Origin: Mesorhabditis belari
Lineage: Eukaryota; Nematoda; Chromadorea; Rhabditida; Rhabditidae
Assembly: GCA_958450365.1 (NCBI GenBank)
Contig: CAUEEP010000893.1
Location: 769,501 to 833,500, forward strand
Direction of reading: 5' to 3'
Length of the DNA: 64,000 nucleotides
Shown: one piece after another, positions 34,409 to 46,581 of the stretch
Numbering within the stretch: the first letter of the stretch is position 1
Layout of the letters: every line of letters starts with the position of its first letter
The notes under the pieces: generated by a model
The model's database searches: none
What the model saw: only the letters and a program-made list of their open reading frames with translations
What the model was told of the DNA's origin: nothing
Translations under genes and position numbers: made by a program

Positions 34409-35347
34409 CACCTACGTACAATGCGGCCTCTTCTGGTGGTGGAAAGGGGTGGGCTAAGTTAAAGATAAAGACAAAGATATTGTTGTTAGTGTTAGTCTAA
34501 TATTTTTCCCAGATTGCGTATCGGAACCAAAGATTTTGATCATTGACTTGGCAAGACCTAAACTATTTGAGCATTTTCAGACGTGGTCTCATCGACAAGC
34601 TTCGCCGCATCTTCCCCAAATGAGAGAACAAAGAAGGGAGATTTTTGAAGAGAAACAGATCCACAACAGAAGTTTCAATTCACCTCCGTTACTATTTAAT
34701 TTTAATATCTTTGATCTTCATGAATTTTTTTTTGCTTACGTCTAAAGTTTTTCCATTTCTCCTACCAAATTTTCCACTTTCTTTTGCATTTCGATTTCTT
34801 TGCATTTCTTTTTCTTTGCAAATTTTAGTAACTGTTTGGGTAACTGACTTTTGATACAATTTTTCAATAAATTTTTTATCACATCAATCAATCAAAACAA
34901 AATTCACTGAGATACTTGAGATTTGTTACAAACCAAGATACCCGAACATATAAATTAACAAAGACAAAGAAGATGAGTAAATAGAACTACTACACAGCAG
35001 TAGATTCGGCACCGGTTAATGAGGTGGGTCCATTTTTGGCAGCGAGAGTAGAATCATCCCCCTTTGCCGGTTGAATGTGAAATAATCGTTGCATTGCGTA
35101 ATTTTGATAGGGTTTCGTTGTTGACAAGATCACAAGTGGATACAGAATCCCAAAGGAACCGATGAGAATCGCTGAGAGAAGGTTGAACACTGAAATTGGA
35201 TCTGTAGGATGCAAAAAATTGAATAAGTTTCCGGGTTCCTCTTAAAGCTTAAACCATTTAAACCCGAGTTGGTAGACTCAATGAAATGAATAGCTTCAAT
35301 CGATTCGCCGACCCTGAAAGCCCCCGGGTACAAATTTCCAGCCAAAT
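34409..35347. repeat. Direct copy of the G4 3' end and flanking receptor exon
   Basis: Matches about 18719-19598: last codons of G4 exon 9, its GTGGG donor (here GTGGGC), the terminal exon with RGLIDK(L)RRIFPK coding potential, the AATAAA, and the last exon of the chemoreceptor. It abuts the inverted pseudogene within 34358-34409. In this copy the receptor exon is intact, so this locus may be the ancestral arrangement. Confidence 0.8.
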
Positions 35348-37880
35348 ATTTTCTTTTTGTATCATCGATAAAGCAAAAGAAAGAATTTCTATGTAAAAGC
35401 GGCTAGAGGTGTTCTTTGTGTGCGCGCACAATCGCTTGTCGTCTGGCAAACCCCATTTATCTATAAGTGTTCTGTTTTGGAACCGTATTGGAACCGTATT
35501 GGATCAAAAAAGGAACCGTATTGGAACCGTATTAGATCAAAATGGGAACCGTATTGGAACCGTATTGGATCAAAATAGGAACCGTATTGGAACCGGATTG
35601 GATCAAAATAGGAACCGTATTGGAACCGTATCGTCTCCAAAACCTTTTTTGACAAAGGAGCGAAGGAGAGCTAAGCGTCTGAGCCGTTTTTTTTGTTTGC
35701 TGGCGTCACTATGCTCAAATTTTTGGGATAAATCTTTTTGCCTTAAATTTGTCAGTATTTTTGTTAGAAATTCTACATCCCGTTGAAGTTATGGACCCTT
35801 AAATTGTGATTTCTCATTCAATAATACTAAAAATGATACCATTTCCGTAAGCGAACCTGTAAGAATCGATGATATGTTTGCAATATAGCCGATGATCAAA
35901 ACAACAACTGTTAACACTGCCGGTGCCAATGAGAGGCCAGTCTGGAAATTAAGCATTAGTTTGTTATAAACAGCTTTTTTCCATTTTCAAAGAATTAAAA
36001 CCTAGAAAACAAGTTTGTTCATTTCCCCCACCTGAACAAGCAACATTAAGAAGGCGACTTTTTGTGCGGCCAGAGTTTTCCTTGATAGATGACAAGCCAG
36101 ATTTTTACTTAAATAAAGCAAAATATATGTGTAAATGTTGAAGAATAAAAGGAGAAAGCCATAAATGAATAAAGTGATGAATAAAAGAATGATATCGAGG
36201 ACATCGATCACGTTGAAGATGTACGGTTTGACGATGATTTTCGTCGTTGCGAACAGAAATGAGGTATGATTCTGAGAAAATTAGATTACAATTTGTTAAC
36301 AATGGTTTCTTGCTCAAAGTGGAAGTGATTTTAATTGAAGAAATTTACAATGGTATAGATTTTTAACGGTAGAACTCAATTGCTGAACCAGTTTTTTGAC
36401 GACTTATTAGAATCTCTGATGATTGGGTAAAAGAACGGCTTTTGGACTGTATTTTGTTCAAAATGTGTGCATTATTGTGTCGATTTTTGTTTATGTGTTA
36501 AAAAGAATCCCAATCTTGCGCTCTAATCAAGCTAACCTGGATAAGAAAGGCAACAACTCACCATCATCGCCAAAAAGTTGGCCGGTTGACAGCATCGATC
36601 AACGATAATGACGAGAATGACAAACGGAATGAGAAGCAGTGGATGAATGAAATATTTCTGCAACCGGAAATACGTTTCTTTCGTTTTCCCGTAGATGACT
36701 TTCTCGAAACGATATTTGAAACAGAGAATGATCGCTCGGGCACAGTTCACACCGCTCAAATAAAAAAATACCTAAAATTTAGCTTTTTTCCAAAGCCACT
36801 CTTTTCCTTACCATAATCGTTTTCATCGAAATCGTTCCGTTGAATAAAGAGACCAACGAAATTGAGGCGAAATATAGGAATTTCTCATTACCCCTCTGGA
36901 AAGTGAATCCCATAAAGAGTAAAAGATATGTGAGCCCGAATAAACCGCTTGAGATCTAGAAAAGCAAATATTTTGAAGTGTTTTGGAGGTTTTGCAGCTT
37001 GGAGGCCAGAAAATTGCAATTGGAACTGATCAAAGCCCGATTTTGATCAAAAATAGAGAACTTTTCGGTGTTTTGTAAGAAAACCAGGTTAAAGTAGGCA
37101 TTGGGTAACTAAGCCAAGGCAGAATTTCGACTAAATATAGTGTCGATGACAAAGCGAGACTCGACTAAAGATATGTTTCAAATTTAGGTTTTATGAGCTT
37201 CTACAAACTGGGCTTGTTTTCAGGTACGAAACCGGATTTAAAATTTAATCTTTTGATTAGTAAAGGCAAGTTGTTTGTGCTTTTATATAAAAATAGGGTT
37301 GAATAGTGTTAAGTGATTAAATCGAGAACTGAATTTAAAGCAAAATATGATTTAAATCATTTCACGAAGTGTTAGACGAGCTTTTTATCGAATCTTTACG
37401 GTTAACGGCGGGGGGTAGCGATTAGCGGCAAGGGCCAATTTTTTGGCCGGCTTACAGCTCATTTTTAAGCAGCTTAAACTTGTCGGATCAGAAAGTTTTA
37501 ATAAGATTTAGATAGCTTAGAACGTCTGCTATTTATTTAAACTATTTATTTTATCAAAAGTTGTTAACAGAAACCTATCTAAAATCGGGCTGCAAGTTGG
37601 TCAAAAACTTGGCTCCCGCCGTTAACCGTAAAGGTCCTTTTTATCAAAACAAGCCCACAAAGTTGTCAAGCTTTCAATTCAAAACTATGATTGGCCAAGA
37701 ATTTGCAAAACTCACAAGGCTATCGACGATGTGAATCCGATAGGCAATCATTTTCTTCGGTGTTGCTCTATAAGCAACAAATATCATGGCATTTGTCGAA
37801 AGAAGAGTCAGAAATATGGCAACAATTGATATTTCTGGTTGATATGGAAGTGGGTCCGATTCGATCCAATGCAAATCCAT
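34990..37880 (-). CDS. Nematode seven-helix chemoreceptor (Srh/Str-superfamily-like)
   Basis: Six minus-strand exons, 37716-37880, 36812-36955, 36562-36771, 36032-36271, 35857-35941 and 34990-35201, give 351 residues with consistent phases; the last acceptor could also be at 35189. Seven hydrophobic segments are visible: ISIVAIFLTLLSTNAMIFVA; LFGLTYLLLFMGF; FASISLVSLFNG; PLLLIPFVILVIIV; IILLFITLFIYGFLLLFF; AFLMLLVQ...LAPAVLTVVVLIIGY; and VFNLLSAILIGSFGILYPLV. RATPKKM after helix 1, RKTLAAQKVAFLMLLVQ before helix 6 and a short polar tail resemble the Str superfamily, particularly Srh-type receptors, but the exact class is unsure. Such receptors signal through G proteins in chemosensory cilia. 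A MITE sits in intron 1 and a minisatellite in intron 5. Confidence 0.82.
35479..35637. repeat. Higher-order minisatellite (GGAACCGTATT)
   Basis: About five units of roughly 31 bases, each two 11-mers GGAACCGTATT followed by GGATCAAAATA. Both strands stay open through it by chance. Lies in the last intron of the chemoreceptor gene. Confidence 0.9.
37397..37635. mobile_element. MITE in chemoreceptor intron 1
   Basis: Inverted ends around CTTTACGGTTAACGGCGGG and CCCGCCGTTAACCGTAAAG, about 239 bases, non-coding, GC-rich at its ends against AT-rich surroundings. Confidence 0.65.
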
Positions 37881-38696
37881 TAGATGAGCGTTGAATAATC
37901 AACATTCCCAAACGAGCATCTGTTTTAACTGAAATGAAACTTTTTCAGCTTTCTCAAATTTGGAAAACAACATTTAAGCGGCAAGGAAAAGGGCAAAAAG
38001 ACTTGTGAGTTCAAAAAAGTCGAGTCTAAAGAGAATTCCCGAAATCCTAAATCAAATCAAGGTTATGTTTCACTTCAAGGACATCAATAGGAATGTCAAA
38101 AATTGAATTGGATTTATCTATTTGTTTTGAAACATAAAAATGGTATGATGACTTTTAAAAGCTTTTAACATCCTAAGCTTTTGGCCTGACTTTTCAAATT
38201 TTTTAGACCAGCCAGAGCTAGGCCAACTCATGACCCTGACCTGGCATTGGCTCGAACTGGCCTGGCCAGTCATAATTTTTAGCTTTTTACAGAATTTTAA
38301 AAAGTTTTCAAACTCTTGAATTACTAGAAAGTTTCAAAAACCATGTTGCAATATGCGTGGGCCATAAAGTTTTGAAATGTGAAATCTCCGTTGAGCTGAT
38401 GAGCAAGAAATTTTCGATAAATGGAGAAAACCCGTAGGCAGAAAAGTGCTCAAAGCATCAAGAATCTTAGAGAAAACTAATAAAATGGGAATTTCAAATT
38501 CGTGTTTGCGAATGGGTTGGTTTTAAAAGGATTAGGTAAGTGGGATTGGGATGGGAAATGAAAAGGAGACAAAGATCCACGTTGTTACGAAATTTGAAAT
38601 GGTTTTAAGGCCGTTATTCAAAATTCAACTTCTAGTCAAATTGTTTTTAACGTATTTAAAAAAATTTCCAATCAACTTGATAATTAGAGTGTTTTC
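37881..38696. other. Intergenic, no gene seen
   Basis: AT-rich except for a short GC-richer stretch of imperfect GGCCAG-type words near 38210-38275. Presumably includes the chemoreceptor promoter at its left edge. Confidence 0.4.
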
Positions 38697-39000
38697 TTCG
38701 CGAGTAATGCGTTTTTTAAAACGCCCAATTTGGAAAAAATTACCGTACTTTTAGCAAAAATTATTGCAAAAAAATGACGAGCCCCGCTTTATATACGACA
38801 CTTTTTAAAGATACTCAGCCGTTTAACTGATTTGGTGGGAAATTCCGTTTCAATGTAAAAAATGATTTTTTGTTGAAAAAACCTGCGCAAAACTTGCTTT
38901 TAGATTTTTTTCGCGCAGGCGCACTTTTTGGAAAACGCATTACTCGACAATTACTCGAGCTATTACTCGAGTAATTGCTTACTTCGCGAGGAACACACTC
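38697..39000. mobile_element. MITE with GAGTG ends
   Basis: TA-flanked; starts GAGTGTTTTCTTCGCGAGTAA and ends TTACTTCGCGAGGAACACACTC. Contains several ATTACTCGAG words near the right end. Shares an interior block (CAGCCGTTTAACT) with the copy at 27866. Confidence 0.75.
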
Positions 39001-39464
39001 TATTGATAATTCTTTCATGAAATCCACCAATTTGTTCAGAGTAATTTTGATGGTTAATACTAAATTGAAAATCTTATTAATTTTACAGATTTTTACATTA
39101 CAAAGAAACATTGTCAGAGTTGGATTGAAAATTTTCGTAGAAATTTTCGTAGAAATCATGAACTGTTCAAATTATCTATCTATCTAGTTGTTTTTTCAGT
39201 GTGTGAATGTAAAATGAAACGCAATACGTAAGAATGGTAGAATTTTAAAGAGAGTCTGGGACGGAGAAAAGGCGAAATGAGACTGAGAATTCAGAATGAA
39301 AGATCAAAAGTAAAAACAATTTGAATGGAGATTTTTAATAGAACCTTTTGACGAAAATTTTGCCTTTCCCAGGGTAACTTTTTTAAATTTAAAGCTTTTT
39401 GATAATTGTTTTCCGAAAAAATCTACGAGTTGTTTCGAAATTTGAAATAATTTGAAGACAGTTA

Positions 39465-39682
39465 CCGTATTTTCTCTAATAGTAGTGCACCCTGAGTGTC
39501 GCCTAAATTGCTCGAAATCTCGAGAACCGCTTATCAGAACCTATCGATGTGGGGTCGGAAAATGTAACTGACGATGAGCTCTAGTGGGGGATTCGAGTGT
39601 TGAGCTTCTGCAAAAGATTGGAAAGTGTAAACTAGTCACCAACTCGGCTCGCCGGGATGCACTACTATTAGAGAAAATATGG
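39465..39682. mobile_element. MITE with CCGTATTTTCTC ends, copy 1
   Basis: TA-flanked; terminal repeats CCGTATTTTCTCTAATAGTA and inverse. 218 bases, highly similar to 45365-45582. Confidence 0.85.
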
Positions 39683-41257
39683 TATTCAAAATTCAGCTTC
39701 TGTTTTCAGAAAAATCATTCTGGACACGTACAAAAGTCAAGCAACATGAAAAAAAGGTTTAAAAGTTAGCATATGATGCCGATTTTTCATTTAAGAATTT
39801 GAAGGTTGAGAATGAATATTACTGAAGTTCTTGAAGATCATTTTTCTGAAAAAAACTTATTCAAATAGTTTTGCATCAAAAAAGTTACCTTGCAAAAGCT
39901 AAAATTTCGCTAAAAACTAAAATAGATATAATAAATCAGAAAAAAATCTAAATCTTCTACTTTTCTGGTTTTATAATTAGATTAAAGTTTAAAATTTTTA
40001 AAAAAAGCGGAAGATTGCGGAAAAAAGGGAAGATTTTTTTGCTTCACACGCCAATTTCTCCCGAACTTCGTAGAGGAAATTCAATAAAAATGAGGCTCAA
40101 TGACGCAGAATTATATTGCCTTTGAAAAGCTGAAATCAAGCGACAAAATGTGTCATTTGGTCAAAATGTTTTTACAACAGAAAGCACGGGATAAAATATG
40201 CTTCATGGTTGAGTGATCGCTGTATTTGTTCTATTCAAAAATTGTTGTCCAAAATAAAATTTGAACTTTGGGATTGATCTTCTAGTTGAGGTTAAGATTT
40301 CAGGAATCATCAAGAAATCCGAAACGCAATGCATCGCTTAGAATTTCAAAGCGGCGGAAAAGATGACCGGAAATGGGAGATTTGAGAGGAGATGGAATGG
40401 TAAAAGATGAAAAACAAGTTGAGCTAAAATTGGAGGCAAAATTTTTGTGAAATGTTAAGAAAGGGAAATGCCAGAAGTGGGCAAGCCTAGCTTTTGCATT
40501 TTGCCTCAAAATGCCATAAAAGAGATGGCAAACTTTGTTTTCTATTGATCCTAAAAAAAGTTATGAGTAAAAGTTTACTTTTAATAAAATTTGGCCCCAT
40601 TCATTGAGCTGTTACTCGTTTTCAATATTTTGATTATGAATCAAATAATGTCGCTAACGAAAATCATAATCGGCTTGTTAATTTTTTATTATTTCAATTA
40701 AAATTTAAGAGTTTTCACGTTTTTAACTTTTTTTCTCTTATATTTTCATTAGATAAAATTTTCTCTTTAGAATAGAGGATCGATTTGAATATTTTCAGGC
40801 AATATCAATCTCAAAGCACAATGATTTTGATATCTGCCTATAAATACGATGAAATCGCGAAAATCAAAGAATTCAGGGAAACGATAAGAAGAAAAAAAAC
40901 GCGCGATGTCAACTGTCAACTTGCTGAATCGTTTCTCCCTTTGATACGAATAGGACTACATCTATCACTACAGTCAGGCAAAACGAAATCTTTGTTAATC
41001 TTTTGATTTGTTATTATGTTTTTGTTTACGCTCAACAAACGTGGCTAAAACCTCAGGAACCTTGACAATATACAACAGGTCTAGGAATCAACAATCATCA
41101 ATAAAACCAGCAAAGAATAAAATGTTTCCACTAGATTGGATCAAAAATAGTCTCTTCTATTTGCACATGATCAGTTAATCTTTCAGAGCTACTTATACTT
41201 ATATACTTTTTGTCTGTTTGTGATTATGTTGTATTTTGAAAACACTTTTTAAATGTA
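39683..41257. other. Intergenic, no gene seen
   Basis: AT-rich, with only short open frames lacking splice or family support. No repeat of note. Confidence 0.4.
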
Positions 41258-42523
41258 TTAGGTTGGCAACTAAATAATGGCCCTCGCCCTTTTTTGATAA
41301 AATCTTTTAATCTTTGCGTTTAATCTACCCTCGCTTGTTGTTAATTGAATATTACTGAATTTCTGGTGCATTATTATACGTTTTTTACTTTCCTTGATTT
41401 GATACTTTTCAAATAATTTTGTTTAGAAATGGAAGATCTCAAATATCGAATGCGTGTCTGTCTCTGGTACGACTACAAACAAGACAAAACAGCTGCCGAA
41501 TCCCACAGAGATTTTATGCGAGTTTTTGGTGATGAGGCTCTTTCCGAAACACAATGTAAGAGATGATATCGACGGTTCAAGGAAGGGGATGAAAGTCTTG
41601 AAGATGAGCCTCGCCAAGGACGACCCGAACTTCTCCAGAACGATATTTTGGAAGCAGCTTTAAAGGAGGATCCAAGTCAAACATCACGCGAGCCAGGGGA
41701 TCGATTGGGGTTTTCGCATACTGCAATCGAAAAGCGACTTCATGCATTGGGGAAAAGTAACCGCAGTGGAAAGTGGATTCCGCATGAATTGAGCCAAGAA
41801 AATAAGGCTACTCGTGTTATCACCGCTGGAATACTACTAAAACTTGCGAAAAAGGGAAGCTTCTTGGATTCCATTGTCACTTCTGATGAAAAATGGATCT
41901 TTTATGATAATCGAACGCGAAAACGACAGTGGCTTAGCACAAACGAAGACCCAAAACCAACGCCGAAGCCGGATATTCACTCAAAGAAAACTCTCCTCTG
42001 TGTGTGGTGGAGTTCTCGCGGGTTGGTGCATTTCGAGGTTCTCAAAAGCCGGCAAACGGTTAATTCAGAACTCTATTCGTCTCAACTACATCGTGTAGAT
42101 CAAGCAATTCGCTCTCAAGGACTCGAACCATCTTCAATTCATTTTCTCCATGATAACGCAAAACCACACACTGCAAAACTTACAATGGAGAAAATCGAGG
42201 AGTTGGGCTGGAATGTTCTTCCTCATGCGCCATACAGCCCGGATATGGGGCCTAGTGATTACCATCTTTTTCGATCGATGCAACACTTTCTAGCCGAGAA
42301 AAAGTTCAATGACCTTGACGAAGTCCGAATTTCAGTGCAGAAGTTCTTTGACGATCAACCAGAAGAATTTTTCAAGAGAGGTATCCAGTTGCTCCGTCAA
42401 AAGTGGAAAGAAGTAATAAAGAATGACGGAGAATACCTTTTGGATTGATGTTGATATTTGTTCATCTTGTTAATAAATTTTTTGTTTTTACTGAAAAAGG
42501 CCATTATTTAGTTGCCAACCTGA
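41258..42523 (+). mobile_element. mariner element, nearly intact
   Basis: 1266 bases flanked by TA on both sides. Terminal inverted repeats begin TTAGGTTGGCAACTAAATAA (right end differs at the second base: TCAGGTTGG). Single transposase frame inside. Length and layout are those of full-size mariners. Confidence 0.92.
41429..42448 (+). pseudogene. mariner transposase with one nonsense codon
   Basis: 339 codons. The N-terminal half has the two HTH regions; the catalytic core shows SDEKWIFYDN, LHDNAKPHTA and SPDMGPSDYHLFRSM, i.e. the DD34D triad with the last two Asp 34 residues apart, and the WxPHELS linker as IPHELS. Codon 46 (41564-41566) is TGA where family members carry Trp (context CKR-stop-YRRFKEG). 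No other disabling change was seen, so the copy died recently or could be rescued only by readthrough. Acts by TA-targeted cut-and-paste when functional. Confidence 0.9.
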
Positions 42524-43926
42524 TAAAACTGTTGTTATCTTTCCTTCTTTCATGCCAGTATTTTGCTAATTCTTCTTACTTCTTTAAAAACTGATCCCTT
42601 TCCCTTACGATTAGATAAACTTGTCTATTCAAATAAAGAGAAATCATGAAAGCAAAAAGTACACAGCCAGCTTCTCAAGTTCTGCTTACCTTTCAATAAA
42701 AGGGCTACAGCCTATGTGAACGCAACAGTTTGATGGAAGACTTTTTAGCCAGTCTTCCATCAAACTTTTGGTCATAACTTGCGAAGTAGAAGCAAACAAT
42801 TCAAGATCAACATACTAGTTTGAATTTGAAGAAAAATTTCTAGAAAAGGCTACTTTCATTATTGAATGGCTAGCCGGTTATGAATGATTCATAATCGACT
42901 AGCCGATTATCATTTTCACTTACGAAATCATTTGATTCATAATCCGATTATGAATGAGTGGGTCGGAATTTTCATAATCCGGCGTTATTTTTTCAAAAAT
43001 AACGTCTTTTCCGAATCAAACTGTTCGTTTACTAAAAGTATAAAAAATTTTGGGAAACCCTGTAGTTTTTGCCGGGTCAAGCCTGGCAAATACCGGCAAA
43101 TTTTTTAAGAAACTGATGTCAGATCCTAACAGTAAAGATCATCACGTGGAACTCATTTTTACAATAAAAAGTGAACTTTTTCATCATTCAAACACTTAAT
43201 TGGGCTTTAATGAATCAGGCAAAAACGAAGCAAAAAAAAAAGCAATCTCGTTCCAGCTGAAACTGAGTTCCAATTTCCCGTTGTTGGCAGGTGATCATTA
43301 AAAACATTAAAAATTAAAAAACATCATTAAAAAAAGTAAAGAATAATGTTCACTTTTGATCAGAAAAATGAAAAAAAAGCTTTAGGCAACATGTTCAAAA
43401 ATCTAAAAATGACGTAAAAAAGGGTCTTTAAAGAAGAAAAATTTTTGGTTCAATTGAAAAATCTGAGCTCAGAATTGAAAGTTTGAGTCAGCCTTTCTAC
43501 ATTTTAGAATTTCGGTCAAATTTCATCACAGCCTTGTTATTTTAAGAGTGAAAGATTGGAATTTCAAATGAGTTTGTGAAGACGTATTTTTGGATTAATT
43601 GGAATGAGATGGAAAGAAATATTTCTTTGATCGAACCGGAAATGAAGAAAAAAGAAAAAGAAAAAGAAAAAGAAAAAAGAAATGCTAATTCTCTATTCAT
43701 TAATTTTTCTCTTCTTTCATCAAAGTCGTCTTTCGAGAATCATTTTGGAATCCTGGATCCATGCTTTCGAAGTGAAAACAAATTTTGGCCCAAATTAGAC
43801 GTAATTAGACGCTGAAAGTTAAATTTTTTAAAAATTCCCTGGATCATTGCAATTTGTTTTTGTTGTCATTGTCTAGATCGATGTGAAGTTGCTTAAGCAA
43901 AGCTTTAATTAACCTTCTACCGAATA
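42524..43926. other. Intergenic, small hairpins only
   Basis: No gene. A 14-base-arm hairpin, TTTGATGGAAGACT and inverse, lies at about 42729-42768. A cluster of short CTAGCCG/GATTATGAAT palindromes is at 42860-42975. Confidence 0.45.
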
Positions 43927-44554
43927 GAGTGCGTGCCTCTTAAACCCAATAATTGTTTGGATTTGGATCAAATAATTTTTTTTTGTTTAAACAATGGATC
44001 AAACAAAAGTCAAACAAGGCTTTCTAAAAAGCGCTCTAAATTTTGACACAAAATTGCAAGCTATTTAAATTTTTATTTTGACTTTTCCCAGATAAGATAT
44101 TCAGCCAAACAAATAAATAACTTTCATGGTAGCCGTATATAAAATGGTGCTACTTTGCGCCAAATTTTTTTTTGCGCAACTGGGTCTTTTGCTCAACTCG
44201 CCATAACTTTCTTCTAAGTGGGTCAATCTTTATGACGTTTTGGTGTCATTTTGTAGATCGCAATAAGTGCAACAAAATGACACCAAAATTATACCAAAAC
44301 AACCAAAACGTCATAAAGATTGACCCACTTAGAAGAAAGTTATGGCGAGTTGCGCAAACGGCCCAGTTGTTTTGGTATAATTTAATTTTTTTTTTTATGG
44401 CGAGTTGAGCAAAAGACTTAGTTGCGCAAAAAATTTGCCGCATAGTAGCCACCACCCAAAATTCTTTTCGAATTTTTTATTGTTAATTAATATGTAAGAC
44501 TACGGTAACTTTTTGGCTATTAGTGCATTTGACTTGTTTGAGAGGCACGCACTC
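43927..44554. mobile_element. MITE with GAGTGCGTGCCTC ends, containing a foldback
   Basis: TA-flanked; ends GAGTGCGTGCCTCT and AGAGGCACGCACTC. Inside, 44150-44440 forms a long hairpin with matching TTTCTTCTAAGTGGGTCAAT and ATTGACCCACTTAGAAGAAA and outer TTGCGCAA-type arms, apparently a second element nested in the first. Confidence 0.7.
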
Positions 44555-45235
44555 TACTACCGAAGAGATTCTGTATAAATTTTCGGTACTTGAAAAGATT
44601 CTGTTTAAATTTTCTTGCCCCCCCCCAAGCCTTGTTTTTATTGCAAAATGGTAATCGAAAGTAATCAACGCTAATAAAAAGCTAAACTGAACATGAAAAC
44701 ACACAAATCAAAACACACACAACCGCTGAAAAACAGGAAACGGCTTGATTGAAAGGTTTTTTTTATCCTCAAACCTTGCTCAACTTATTAACTGTGGTTT
44801 CTTTTGAAAAAATAGAATATTGAAATGCTAAATTAATATCTAAAAGCTTCAATTAAGCTTGAAAATTTTGTCAAGGTTGATTTTGAGACAGCGTGAAAAA
44901 ACTTTGGGACATTTTTCTTTATAGCAAAGTACACTGTAAATATGGGCACTTTTAGACGATCAAAATTTGATCAAAAACGAATTCTATCCACTTTTCACTA
45001 CGAGATTATTTTTTACGCTACGTGTTTTACCGCCGAAAAAGCAAAAGAGACTAATTGGAAGTTTTTTTTGGATGATACCCTCACTACAAATTAATTTGTT
45101 CTCTAAATTCAATCAACAGAACATAGATTGCTTTTTTCGGCAATTATTTACCTGATAAAAAAGGAAAACGTATAAAAATTACTTTATAAACACTTTAAAA
45201 ACACTACATTCACTTAATAGAGCAAAGATTTAGAG
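44555..45235. other. Intergenic, no gene seen
   Basis: AT-rich; contains a run of nine C near 44618-44626. No supported coding sequence. Confidence 0.4.
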
Positions 45236-45358
45236 ACAAAACCAATTTAGAGAGATAAGGAACCAAATTTAGAGAGATAAGGAACCAGATTTAGAGAGAT
45301 AAGGAACCAACTTAGAGAGATAAGGAACCAAATCTAGAGAGATAAGGAACCAAGTTGG
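45236..45358. repeat. 22-bp minisatellite
   Basis: Five copies of a unit around TTTAGAGAGATAAGGAACCA, directly before a MITE. Confidence 0.9.
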
Positions 45359-45364
45359 CAATTA

Positions 45365-45582
45365 CCGTATTTTCTCTAATAGTAGTGCACCTTGAGCGTT
45401 GCCTAAATTGCTCGAAATCTCGAGAACCGCTTATCAGAACCTATCGATGTGGGGTCGGAAAATGTAGCTAACGATGAGATCTTGTGGAGGATTAGAGTGT
45501 TGAGCTTCTGCAAAAGCTTGAAACCCGTAAAATAGTCACCAGTTCGGCTCGCCGGGGTGCACTACTATTAGAGAAAATACGG
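45365..45582. mobile_element. MITE with CCGTATTTTCTC ends, copy 2
   Basis: TA-flanked, same length (218 bases) as the copy at 39465-39682, about 90 percent identical by eye. Confidence 0.85.
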
Positions 45583-46581
45583 TATTTTGGCATTTTTATC
45601 TAATCCAAGAAAACCGTATACATATTATTTTATAAAAAGTTAGATCGAAATTCGAAAAATTCAGTAACGAATTGTTTTCGAGAACAATGTTTTCACTAAA
45701 CTATGAACTGCATAGGTTACGAGGAACGAATTTCAAACGAAAACTGAGTATTCAATCTCAGAACAACCCAATCGTTAAGAAATTTAGACTAATGCTATCT
45801 TTCTTGACCTTTTGCACACTTCATTGTCGTTTTCTTGATGCCATTCAAGAAAAAAGCTAGTGATTTTTAAGCTCAAGTTGATCTAAACGAAAATTCACAG
45901 TTATTTTTGATGAAATTCAAATCACAGATTACAAAACAGTCACATTCACAGGACTTGAACTCAAAAATTCTGGAATGAGGCCTGAATTAAAAGACTAATA
46001 AGCCTAAAATCAACAGATTAACAGAAAAGCTACCAGTAATGTTGCAATTCGTTTTTGTTTTGTTTTTAAATAAAAGCCATTATTGTTAAAAGTAAGTAAA
46101 TCAGCTAAAAATAGCACATTTTATTGTGCTTTTATTACAAATAGAACTTTAGTTAAGCACTTAATTAGTTCTATTTGTTAGTTTTCTATTTTTTAGTTCT
46201 ATTTGTTAGTTATTAGTTTAAATAGAACAAGTAGACAGTCAAAATATCTAAGTCTAGCCAATTTCCCTCCCAAATTGACTGTTTGAAAGCCAGAAAGTGG
46301 AAAAGTAGGCAAAAATTTGTGCAAAATGAAAATGAAACCGTATTCTGTTGACGAAAATTGAGAGACAAGAAGAACAAGAACAGAAAATAAAGAGTTTAAT
46401 CACTAGATCTTCAAGTTTATGATTAACACATTGAACCTAATAATTAAACCCTTTGTTTGCGCAGAAACAGTTTTGATTTTGAAAACAAAAACATTGTTTT
46501 GTGTCTGGAAATAAAAGCTCAAAGCTTATCAAAGTGATTGAAATTCTTGGAATTTGTAGGTGAAATTCATCAAGTTATTTA
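45583..46581. other. Intergenic, no gene seen
   Basis: AT-rich; short palindromic words around TAGTTCTATTTGTTAG near 46160-46220. No coding support. Confidence 0.4.

Noticed and set aside
34536..34745. Open frame TWSHRQASPHLPQMREQ-type at the G4 tail copy
   Set aside because: The same bases in another frame give the basic tail RGLIDK-RRIFPK expected from the phase-2 donor, and the long frame runs into untranslated sequence.
35409..35786. 125-codon frame through the GGAACCGTATT satellite
   Set aside because: The frame is open only because of the repeat; it is intronic and encodes monotonous NRIGTVLDQ repeats.
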